From positions 1,178,001 to 1,242,000 of the forward strand of contig NZ_JAENJG010000001.1 of assembly GCF_016597785.1 (NCBI RefSeq): a stretch of 64,000 nt of DNA, given 5' to 3'. The stretch is from Leucobacter sp. L43. GTDB lineage: Bacteria; Actinomycetota; Actinomycetes; Actinomycetales; Microbacteriaceae. Of the stretch, positions 56,589 through 64,000 are shown in pieces. Within the stretch, counting starts at the first letter, position 1. Each line of letters opens with the position of its first letter. Made by a program: the position numbers and the translations under genes. The notes below the pieces were generated by a model. It was not told the origin of the DNA. It did no database searches and saw only the letters and a list, made by a program, of their open reading frames with translations.

Positions 56589-59339
56589 TTAGCCGCGCGG
56601 CTTCTCCACCATCTCGGTCGTCTCGATCTCGTCACCGATCTGGATGTCGTTGAACTTGCCGAGACCGATACCGGCCTCGTAGTCCGTCTTCACCTCGGTG
56701 ACGTCATCCTTGAAACGACGCAGCGACTCGATGGCCAGGCCATCGGCGATGACGACGCCCTCGCGGATGACGCGAGCCTTCGCGTTGCGCGTGATGGTGC
56801 CACTGCGCACGATGACACCGGCGATGTTGCCGACCTTCGAGGAGCGGAACACCTCGCGGATCTCGGCGACACCCGAACGGACCTCTTCGTACTCCGGCTT
56901 GAGCATGCCCGTGAGCGAGTTCTCGATGTCATCGAGCGCGTTGTAGATGACGTTGTAGAACCGGATGTCGATGCCCTCGCGCGCTGCGCGCTCGCGAGCC
57001 TTGACATCGGGGCGCACGTTGAAGCCGATGACGATCGCGTTGTCGATCGTGGCGAGATCCACGTCCGACTCGGTGATCGCACCGACACCGCGGTGCAGGA
57101 TGCGGAGCTGGACCGAATCGTCGACCTCGATCTTCATGAGCGATTCCTCGAGCGCCTCGACGGCACCCGACACGTCACCCTTGATGATGAGGTTGAGCGA
57201 CTCGACCTTGCCATCCTCGAGCGCCTTCGTGAACTCTTCGAGGCTGATGCGCTTGCGTGCCTTGGCGAGCATCGCGTTGCGCTCTGCAGCCTCGCGCTTC
57301 TCGGCGATCTGACGGGCGGTGCGATCCTCGGAGGTGACGATGAAGTTGTCACCCGCGCGCGGAACGCTCGAGAGACCCTGCACCTGCACCGGACGCGAGG
57401 GAACGGCTTCGAGCACGGGATCGCCGTTCTCATCGCTCATCGCACGAACACGGCCGTAGGCCGTACCCGCGACGATCGCGTCACCGACGCGCAACGTACC
57501 CGACTGGATGAGCACGGTCGCGACGGATCCGCGGCCCTTGTCGAGCTTCGCCTCGATCGCGACACCGCGTGCGTCCTTGTTCGGGTTCGCACGCAGGTCC
57601 AGACCTGCGTCAGCCGTGAGCAGTACCGCATCGAGCAGGTCGTTGATGCCGACGTTGTTCTTCGCCGACACGTCGACGAACATGACGTCGCCGCCCCACT
57701 CTTCGGAGAGCAGACCGAACTCGGTGAGCTGCTGACGCACCTTCTCCGGGTTCGCGCCTTCCTTGTCGATCTTGTTGACCGCGACCACGATCGGCACGTT
57801 CGCCGACTGCGCGTGGTTCAACGCCTCGATCGTCTGCGGCATGATGCCGTCGTCAGCTGCGACCACGAGGATCGCGATGTCGGTGACCTGCGCACCACGG
57901 GCACGCATGGCGGTGAACGCCTCGTGGCCCGGAGTATCGATGAAGGTCAGCGCGCGCTCGATGCCATCGTGCTCGGTGTGCACCTGGTACGCACCGATGT
58001 GCTGCGTGATGCCACCGGCCTCGCCGCCACCGACGTCTGCCTTGCGGATCGCATCGAGCAGGCGGGTCTTACCGTGATCGACGTGACCCATGACGGTGAC
58101 GACCGGCGGACGAGCCTGCAGCACGTCGTCGCCCTCTTCTTCGAGCTCGGCATCGATGTCGATGTCGAACCCTTCGAGGAGTTCGCGATCCTCGTCCTCG
58201 GGAGAGACGATCTGGATCTTGTACCCCAGTTCGTCACCGAGGATCTGGAACGTGGCCTCATCGAGCGACTCCGTCGCCGTTGCCATCTCTCCCAGGTGGA
58301 AGAGGACGGTGATGAGGTTCGAGGCATTCGTGTCGATCTTGTCCGCGAAGTCGGAGAGCGATGCACCGCGACGCAGACGAACCGGCGTGTTGCCGTTACC
58401 GCGGGGAACGCTGACACCGCCGAGCGACGGGGCCTCCCGCATCTCGAACTCTTGCCGCTTCGCCCGCTTCGACTTGCGCGCCTTGCTCTTGGAGCCGCCA
58501 CGGCCGAACGCACCAGCGGTGCCTGCACCGCGGCCGCCGCGGCCACGGCCGGCGAAGCCGCCTGCCGGGCGCGGCGCGCCGAAGCCGCCTGCACCGGGAG
58601 CGCCACCGCCGCCGCCTGGACGGTTGAAACCGCCACCGCCGCCACCGGGACGACCGCCGCCGGGACGACCGGGGCCGCCTGCACGACCGCCGGGGCCGCC
58701 TGCGCCGCCGCCCTGAGGGCGCGGAGCGGGGCGCGGAATGTTTCCGGGGTTCGGGCGCCCGGCACCGCCGGCACCGGGACGACCCATGCCCTGATTCGGG
58801 GCGAACGGGTTGTTGCCCGGGCGCGGGGGACGGGGGATGCCCATGCCCTGGCTGGACGCGAACGGGTTGTTGCCCGGACGCGGGCCACCCGGCTTGGGGC
58901 CACCCGGCTTCGACCCGGAGGCGGGCTTTGCCGCACCCGGCTTCCCGTCAGCGGACTTCGCCGCACCGGGCTTCTGCCCGCCCGGCTTCATCTCGGCCAG
59001 CGCTTCTGCAGCCGGGGATGCGGGTTCTGCCGCCGGCTGCGCCGGGGCGGCCTCGGCCGGGGCAGGAGCCTCGGGCTCCGGCTTCGGGGCGGGCTTCGGG
59101 CCCGGCTTCGGGGCGCCGGCAGCCTTCTTGGCGGCGGGCTTCGCAGCCGCATCGCCGTCACCCTGGGCCTTGGTCACACCGTCTGCCTCGAGGGCAGCCT
59201 TGACCTTGCGCGCCACCGGGGGCGCAATGCTTGACGAGGACGCCTTGACGAACTCGCCCATATCTTTGAGCTTGGCCAGAACGACCTTGCTATCGACACC
59301 GATCTCCGCAGCGATCTCGTGTACGCGTGGGTTTGCCAC
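56589..59339 (-). CDS. infB: Translation initiation factor IF-2
   Basis: A 916-residue initiation factor that brings fMet-tRNA to the 30S subunit. An N-terminal IF2_N domain ([24 protein letters not shown]) is followed by a Pro/Gly/Ala-rich low-complexity region of about 250 residues, a second basic IF2_N-like region, then the G domain with [18 protein letters not shown] and NKID, and domains II-IV. A GTG start fits AGGAG 4 bases upstream; a longer start seven codons upstream lacks one. A small stem (59355-59377) lies just upstream. Confidence 0.97.
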   Translation of the reverse strand: MANPRVHEIAAEIGVDSKVVLAKLKDMGEFVKASSSSIAPPVARKVKAALEADGVTKAQGDGDAAAKPAAKKAAGAPKPGPKPAPKPEPEAPAPAEAAPAQPAAEPASPAAEALAEMKPGGQKPGAAKSADGKPGAAKPASGSKPGGPKPGGPRPGNNPFASSQGMGIPRPPRPGNNPFAPNQGMGRPGAGGAGRPNPGNIPRPAPRPQGGGAGGPGGRAGGPGRPGGGRPGGGGGGFNRPGGGGGAPGAGGFGAPRPAGGFAGRGRGGRGAGTAGAFGRGGSKSKARKSKRAKRQEFEMREAPSLGGVSVPRGNGNTPVRLRRGASLSDFADKIDTNASNLITVLFHLGEMATATESLDEATFQILGDELGYKIQIVSPEDEDRELLEGFDIDIDAELEEEGDDVLQARPPVVTVMGHVDHGKTRLLDAIRKADVGGGEAGGITQHIGAYQVHTEHDGIERALTFIDTPGHEAFTAMRARGAQVTDIAILVVAADDGIMPQTIEALNHAQSANVPIVVAVNKIDKEGANPEKVRQQLTEFGLLSEEWGGDVMFVDVSAKNNVGINDLLDAVLLTADAGLDLRANPNKDARGVAIEAKLDKGRGSVATVLIQSGTLRVGDAIVAGTAYGRVRAMSDENGDPVLEAVPSRPVQVQGLSSVPRAGDNFIVTSEDRTARQIAEKREAAERNAMLAKARKRISLEEFTKALEDGKVESLNLIIKGDVSGAVEALEESLMKIEVDDSVQLRILHRGVGAITESDVDLATIDNAIVIGFNVRPDVKARERAAREGIDIRFYNVIYNALDDIENSLTGMLKPEYEEVRSGVAEIREVFRSSKVGNIAGVIVRSGTITRNAKARVIREGVVIADGLAIESLRRFKDDVTEVKTDYEAGIGLGKFNDIQIGDEIETTEMVEKPRG

Positions 59340-59414
59340 TTTTCTCCTGTCTGGGTTCACGCCAGACAGGCGAGAACCATTAATTAGCCGACGGGCTTCA
59401 TTGTGAGCCGCTCA

Positions 59415-59672
59415 TTAGTTGTCCATGAGTGTTTTCAGCCTGTTCTCTAAGGGACTTACGTCGGGTTTCCCCGACACTCGCAGTGCACGGAGGAGGATTC
59501 CTCGCGTCACCGCACGATCCAGACACTGGAACACGGGGTGCACCCACGCTCCTCGCCCCGGAAGCACCGCGCGATCGTCGACCAGAAGTCGACCTTCGCG
59601 CACCACCACCCGCAGCATCTCTGTGCGCGGGGCGCGTTTGCGACACGCGACACAGGTCCGAACCGGAACCAT
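59415..59672 (-). CDS. ylxR: YlxR/DUF448 nucleic-acid-binding protein
   Basis: An 85-residue protein with the DUF448 fold: VRTCVACRKRAPRTEMLRVV at the N-terminus and PGRGAWVHP, the GRGA-Y/W-H motif, in the middle. It lies between nusA and infB, the family's typical place, and is thought to bind RNA; in some bacteria it tunes RNase P activity. A run of hairpins separates it from nusA. Confidence 0.93.
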   Translation of the reverse strand: MVPVRTCVACRKRAPRTEMLRVVVREGRLLVDDRAVLPGRGAWVHPVFQCLDRAVTRGILLRALRVSGKPDVSPLENRLKTLMDN

Positions 59673-59928
59673 CTTACCAGCTTCCTACTTTCTGCTCTCC
59701 CAGATGCGGCGCCGCTCTCAGGCGAAGCCGCATCTGGGAGCCTCAGACGCTCACGATCAATCGCGTGCGTCAGTCGTTCATGATGCGGGGCAGTGCCCCG
59801 CCGCGGCTCGCGCGGAAACGCTGACCCGTTTCCGCCCAAGCGATCCGCGCCGACTGGATGTCTGAGATCCAGACATTCCATGTCGGGCTCCGCCACTCCA
59901 CGGAATGCGCGAAGATCGACATCCCGTT
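59673..59928 (-). other. Palindrome-rich spacer between nusA and ylxR
   Basis: No gene is seen in 256 bases. Instead there are consecutive inverted repeats: a 14-bp perfect stem (59697-59710 with 59727-59740), GCGGGGC/GCCCCGC (59785-59801), CGGAAACG/CGTTTCCG (59813-59834), TGTCTG/CAGACA (59859-59875), and a 17-bp perfect stem spanning the nusA stop (59908-59924 with 59955-59971). CAGTCGTTCATGATG also occurs twice, at about 59770 and 59930. Confidence 0.85.
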
Positions 59929-60924
59929 TCAGTCGTTCATGATGGAATCCGGCTGGATGTCGATCTTCGCGCCCGTCAGCTTCGCGGCGAGGCGGGCGTT
60001 CTGACCTTCCTTGCCGATCGCGAGCGAGAGCTGGAAATCGGGAACGAGCGCACGCACCTGCTTCAGCGATTCGTTCAGCATGAACACGTCGGTCACCTTC
60101 GCCGGCGACAGCGCGTTGGCGACGAATGCCGGCAGCGCGGGCGAGTAGTCGACGATGTCGATCTTCTCTTCTCCGAGCTCGCTCATCACGGCGCGCACGC
60201 GGCTGCCGAGTTCGCCGATGCACGTGCCCTTGGCGTTGATTCCTGCCTGCTTCGCGCGGACTGCCACCTTGGTGCGGTGACCGGCTTCGCGGGCCAGCGA
60301 CACGATCTCGACGAGCCCCTCGGCGAGCTCGGGCACTTCCCGTTCGAAAAGCTTGCGCACGAGTCCGGGGTGGGTGCGGGAGACGATGACCTGCGGCCCC
60401 TTTGTGCCCTTCGAAACGCTGGTGACGTACACGCGCAGACGTGTGCCGTGCGCGTAGCTCTCACCGGGGATCTGCTCCTCTGGCGGGAGGATCGCCTCGA
60501 GTTCGCCCAGGTCGATGTGCACCATGCGAGGGTTCGGTCCCTGCTGCACGACACCGGAGACGATCTGGCCCTCCTTGTCTTTGAAGGTGCCGAGCACTGC
60601 GTCGTCGGTGAGGTCGCGCAGACGCTGATTGATGACCTGCTTGGCAGCGCTCGAGGCGACTCGGCCGAATTCATCAGTGGTCACGTACGACTCGCCGATG
60701 ACCTGGCCCTCGTCGTCGAGTTCGGGGATGAGCACGGAGATCTCGCCGCTCTTCCGGTCGAGGGTCACGCGCACATCGCTCTCGCGGGGAACGGGGAGCT
60801 TCTGGTTCTCCGCATGGCGCAGGTATGCCGACTGAATCGCTTGCTCGATGATCTCGATCAGTTCGTCGAAGGGGATTTCCTTCTCACGCTCGATCTGACG
60901 CAGCGTGACGAGTTCGATCTTCAC
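59929..60924 (-). CDS. nusA: Transcription termination/antitermination factor NusA
   Basis: A 331-residue NusA (short actinobacterial form): N-terminal domain 1-105, S1 domain 110-185, KH1 and KH2 to about 320 with the GxxG motif in IGKEGQNARLAAKLTG. It binds RNA polymerase and nascent RNA to control pausing and termination. A GTG start has AGGAGG 6 bases upstream. There is no C-terminal acidic repeat as in gamma-proteobacteria. The operon nusA-ylxR-infB is conserved. Confidence 0.97.
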   Translation of the reverse strand: MKIELVTLRQIEREKEIPFDELIEIIEQAIQSAYLRHAENQKLPVPRESDVRVTLDRKSGEISVLIPELDDEGQVIGESYVTTDEFGRVASSAAKQVINQRLRDLTDDAVLGTFKDKEGQIVSGVVQQGPNPRMVHIDLGELEAILPPEEQIPGESYAHGTRLRVYVTSVSKGTKGPQVIVSRTHPGLVRKLFEREVPELAEGLVEIVSLAREAGHRTKVAVRAKQAGINAKGTCIGELGSRVRAVMSELGEEKIDIVDYSPALPAFVANALSPAKVTDVFMLNESLKQVRALVPDFQLSLAIGKEGQNARLAAKLTGAKIDIQPDSIMND

Positions 60925-60963
60925 GAGTGGCCTCCTGTGGTATTGAGATGTCTATTCAAATAT

Positions 60964-60983
60964 GGTCCGCGCGCAGGCGGACC
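60964..60983 (-). terminator. Terminator of the EssC-like gene
   Basis: GGTCCGC (60964-60970) pairs with GCGGACC (60977-60983); on the minus strand it is followed by ATATTT. It lies 50 bases after the stop of the EssC-like gene and 40 bases before the nusA start. Confidence 0.7.
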
Positions 60984-61033
60984 ACTCAGGATACCCCACG
61001 TGCCTCACCTCGTTTCGGGTGGCGTGCCGCACG

Positions 61034-64000
61034 TCAGTCATCCGGTAACGCGACGTGCACCGGTTGCACGCGACCCGATTCGATCGCCAGCCCTCGGCCC
61101 ACAGGAAAGTCCGCACGCTTGACCCGACCCAGGGACTCCCGAAACGGCGACTGACCCTCGGAACCGTCGGGCTGGAGCGCGAGCCCCCAGTTCGGCTGCT
61201 TGAGTGCGCTGAACAGATCCCAAATCGCACTCCCGCTGCCCTGCTCGAACTCGAACAGCACGAGCACGTCCGAGCGCCGCGCGGCCTTCGCGAGCGCGAT
61301 GAGTTCGGGGAGCGCTTCGGTGCCCTCCGCATCGGCCGGCCGTTCGATCACGATGATTCCGCGCTTTCCCGGCGGCGGGAAGACCGGCACGGGTTCCTCG
61401 AATACAGGATCGGGCCGACCGGCCGACCCATCGCCGAGGGTGCCGCCGATGATCCCGGCACCGATTCCTCCCGCTGCGGCTCTACGAGCCGCCGGTCTTC
61501 CTCCGAGTGCGACCGTCAGCGCTCGCGCTCGATCCTTCACCTCCTCTTCACCGAACCCGATCTGCTCCCAGTTCCCTCGTATTCTGAGTCCGTCTGAAGC
61601 GAAGGTCAGCAGCACTCGTTCGACAGCCTCCCCGTGCGCGTCGGCCCACCGTCGGAGCGCCTGCACGCAGACGCGAGCCGCCGTCGAAAGGCCGGAGCCC
61701 GGAGGCCCTGCGATGACGCCGAGGCCGGTGGCAGGCATCCCGATCGGTGCGAAATCATCGGTGTTGATGCCGTACACCGGTCGCCCACCGGCGTCCTCGC
61801 TGAGCGCCGAGAGAGCGATGTGCGTCGGCGCGTTGCGGATCGGCGGGGCCTCCGGCACCCCGAGTCTTCTGAGCTGTTCGGCGAGCCGTTCGAGCCCGTG
61901 CGCCTGCGCACCCAGGCCGTCTCCGTCTCCGATGCGGGCGATCTGGATCTCGTCGTCCGACCGCACCATCAGTGCGCGGCCCGCAGACGCACCCTCGAGC
62001 GCGTCTGCGCTCACACCGAGCTGCTGGTAATCGTGCGTACCCGCGAGGCGGAGCACGAACTGCTGCTGCACCGCGGACGCCATCGCGGCCGGGATGGCTG
62101 CGGGCCGGTCGCTGGTCAGCACGACATGCACCCCGACCGAGCGTCCAGCGGACATGATGTCGCCCAGCATCTGCATCGGGAAGGTGGGCCCTCCGAGAGT
62201 CTCGGTCGCCTGCCGGAAGGCGGCGACACCATCGACCAGAAGCACGATCCGCGATTCATCTCTCCCGTTCGGCGTGCGGCGGAAGGCCCGCAGGCCGGCA
62301 GCCCGCGCTGAGGCGTAGCGGGAGCCGCGCTCTCCGATCAGGCCGAGCACGTGTCGCAGTATGCGCGCAGTGAGCTCCGAGTCCGCGAGTGGGGCTACAG
62401 CGCCGACGGTGGGCAGCACGTCGAGCGCCTTGAGCGCTCCCCCGCCCGCGTCGATGGCGTAGAGCTGCACCGGGAAGTCGTCGGCACGGGTGCTCAGCGA
62501 GGCCGCGAGCGTGATGAGCGCTGTAGATTTTCCGGTGCCGCTCGCGCCGATGAAGGCCACGTTTCCCGTCTCTTCGAAGTCGATCGCGACCGGACGCTGA
62601 GCTTGAGAAGCTGGCTCGTCGCGCAGGCCGATGATCGGCGCATCGTCGATGTCTTGGAGCAGATCATTCGCCTGCTGTCGGACTGACTGGAGTCCGAGTG
62701 ACACGGGAAGCGCGTCGAGCCACGGGCGGCGCGGCGCGGCCACCCCGGTCTTCACCGCCGCCGCCACGATGCCGTCGCGGAGCTGTTCGATATCCCGTGG
62801 AGGCTTCGCGCGACGGCGCGGTACAAGCTGGGGTTCCGGTGGGATGTTCCACGGATCCCCCTCCGTGAAGCCCAGCGATCGAAGCTCGACACGGGATCCC
62901 GGAGCGCTGTGTGCGGCTCGCCCTCCGAGGTATCCCGTCTGGAAGTGGGCGATACGCCCTGGGCCGACCTTGAATGCGCCGCGGCCGGGAGTTTCGGCGG
63001 CGAAGAAGGCCGCATCGGAGACGCCGAGCACGTCGGTACTGTCCGATTCGTCTGCCATGCGCAGCGCGATGCGCAGATTCGTATTGGCGCGCAGATTGTC
63101 GGTGATGACCCCCGCGGGCCGCTGGGTCGCCATCACGAGGTGTAGCCCGAGCGAACGGCCGCGCTGGGCCACGTCTATGACGCCGTCCACGAATTCGGGA
63201 ACGTCTGCGGCGAGCGCGGCGAACTCGTCGATCACGATGACGAGCACTGGCGGTGCCGCAGGATCCGAACGTCGCTCCATGGTGATCAGATCCTTGGCGC
63301 CATGCGCGGCGAGCAGTTCCTCTCGATGGTGGAGTTCCGCCTTCAGCGACGCGAGCGCTCTGCGCACCAGGTGCGGGCTGAGGTCGGTGACGAGCCCGAC
63401 CGTGTGCGGAAGGTCGACGCATTCCGCGAAGGCGGCGCCGCCCTTGTAATCGACGAACAGGAACGTGAGCCGATCCGGGCTGATCGTGGCGGCCATGCTC
63501 ATGATCCACGTTTGCAGGAACTCCGATTTCCCGGCGCCGGTGGTTCCTCCGACGAGCGCGTGCGGCCCGTGCGTGCGCAGGTCGATCACGGCGGGGCCGT
63601 CGGGGCTATGACCGATGACGGCGGCGAGGGAGATCGGTTCGCGCTCGTCCCCGGTTTTCCAGTTCCGGGACACACTGCCGGACTGGTGCCATGCGCGCAC
63701 CACTGGCTCTGCCCCGCCCAGCAGGTCGGTGCCGTGCAAGTCCCTCAGCTGCACCGTCTTCGGGAGGTCGCTTTCATCCAGAGCACGTGCGCTCACATCT
63801 TCTACCGGAGCGAGGCGCCTCGCCAGTTCGAGTGCCTGCAGCGATTCCATCGGTGCAAGGCGTTGGAGCTGGATCGAGGTGCCCGTTCGCACGAAGCTGA
63901 CCCGGCCTTCGGCGGTGCTGAGCTCGACGAAGGTGCGGCATGCTGCGGGGAGTCGGTCCGTGGAGGGGGCCACCCAGATGAGGTGCATTCCGTGATCAGG
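61034..64000 (-). CDS. EssC/FtsK-type ATPase of a type VII secretion system, 5' end outside the window
   Basis: At least 984 residues, open past the window edge, so the N-terminus (usually FHA and membrane helices) is missing. Three FtsK/SpoIIIE ATPase domains are seen. D1 has Walker A GGTTGAGKS (147-155) and Walker B VIVIDEFAA (D254, E255). D2 has Walker A GASGTGKST (481-489) but Walker B LLVDG, with Gly in place of Glu (587). D3 has GPPGSGLST (761-769), Leu for the Walker A Lys, and no clear Walker B. It would drive export of WXG100 proteins. Whether it is EssC-like (one long chain) or EccC-like needs the missing part. Confidence 0.85.
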   Translation of the reverse strand, partial: PDHGMHLIWVAPSTDRLPAACRTFVELSTAEGRVSFVRTGTSIQLQRLAPMESLQALELARRLAPVEDVSARALDESDLPKTVQLRDLHGTDLLGGAEPVVRAWHQSGSVSRNWKTGDEREPISLAAVIGHSPDGPAVIDLRTHGPHALVGGTTGAGKSEFLQTWIMSMAATISPDRLTFLFVDYKGGAAFAECVDLPHTVGLVTDLSPHLVRRALASLKAELHHREELLAAHGAKDLITMERRSDPAAPPVLVIVIDEFAALAADVPEFVDGVIDVAQRGRSLGLHLVMATQRPAGVITDNLRANTNLRIALRMADESDSTDVLGVSDAAFFAAETPGRGAFKVGPGRIAHFQTGYLGGRAAHSAPGSRVELRSLGFTEGDPWNIPPEPQLVPRRRAKPPRDIEQLRDGIVAAAVKTGVAAPRRPWLDALPVSLGLQSVRQQANDLLQDIDDAPIIGLRDEPASQAQRPVAIDFEETGNVAFIGASGTGKSTALITLAASLSTRADDFPVQLYAIDAGGGALKALDVLPTVGAVAPLADSELTARILRHVLGLIGERGSRYASARAAGLRAFRRTPNGRDESRIVLLVDGVAAFRQATETLGGPTFPMQMLGDIMSAGRSVGVHVVLTSDRPAAIPAAMASAVQQQFVLRLAGTHDYQQLGVSADALEGASAGRALMVRSDDEIQIARIGDGDGLGAQAHGLERLAEQLRRLGVPEAPPIRNAPTHIALSALSEDAGGRPVYGINTDDFAPIGMPATGLGVIAGPPGSGLSTAARVCVQALRRWADAHGEAVERVLLTFASDGLRIRGNWEQIGFGEEEVKDRARALTVALGGRPAARRAAAGGIGAGIIGGTLGDGSAGRPDPVFEEPVPVFPPPGKRGIIVIERPADAEGTEALPELIALAKAARRSDVLVLFEFEQGSGSAIWDLFSALKQPNWGLALQPDGSEGQSPFRESLGRVKRADFPVGRGLAIESGRVQPVHVALPDD

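Noticed and set aside
56586..59234. 882-residue open frame antisense to infB
   Set aside because: Shadow of infB produced by codon bias; translation is full of Thr/Arg/Leu and, at the end, Gly/Ala/Thr low complexity from the IF-2 linker.

Overview
The window is a 64 kb piece of a high-GC actinobacterial chromosome. A WhiB regulator, an MtrA-MtrB-LpqB operon, a short IF-2/NusA/YlxR block, HtaA heme proteins, an EssC/FtsK-type secretion ATPase and a hydrolase-like MutY without a Nudix domain together fit a Microbacteriaceae genome (Leucobacter or a close relative). That placement is an inference from gene content and order; no 16S gene is present.

Region 1 (1-19.2 kb) is accessory sugar and polyol metabolism. 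It starts with a multiple-sugar ABC transporter (ATPase, permease, binding lipoprotein) followed by an AGE-family sugar epimerase/isomerase. A convergent, tightly overlapping minus-strand operon encodes a SIS-domain sugar-phosphate isomerase, an FGGY pentulokinase, a ribulose-phosphate-epimerase-like protein, two zinc dehydrogenases and an SDR, with a divergent SorC-family regulator. A second RbsABC-type transporter is divergent from a second SorC-family regulator, an SDR and a PfkB sugar kinase. The likely logic is uptake of a polyol or rare sugar, oxidation to a ketose, phosphorylation, and isomerisation/epimerisation into the pentose phosphate pathway.

Region 2 (19.2-24.6 kb) has a TrcRS-like two-component system, groEL behind two CIRCE elements, and a LytR_C protein with an unusual C-terminal octapeptide repeat.

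Region 3 (24.7-34.1 kb) is a heme acquisition locus, all on the minus strand: an SLH-domain surface protein, a 1047-residue protein with three HtaA-type modules, a single-HtaA protein, and an HmuTUV transporter. Sequences resembling DtxR/IdeR boxes lie upstream of the SLH gene and of the large HtaA gene, so the locus is probably induced by iron limitation.

Region 4 (34.2-37.5 kb) carries msrB, a nitroreductase-fold protein, a DUF606 transporter, tRNA-Thr(TGT) beside an 89-bp direct repeat that copies its 3' end, and a membrane-anchored DsbA-like protein.

Region 5 (37.6-64 kb) is a conserved core: secA, a dolichol-phosphate-mannose-synthase-like glycosyltransferase, hpf, a ComF-like protein, lpqB-mtrB-mtrA, a degenerate metallopeptidase-family protein, a DUF5719 protein, a large membrane glycosyltransferase, whiB, truB, mutY, rbfA, a DUF805 protein, infB, ylxR and nusA, ending in a truncated essC-like gene. 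Noteworthy non-coding structures here are a 19-bp-period repeat array at 56.3 kb and a cluster of hairpins between nusA and ylxR.
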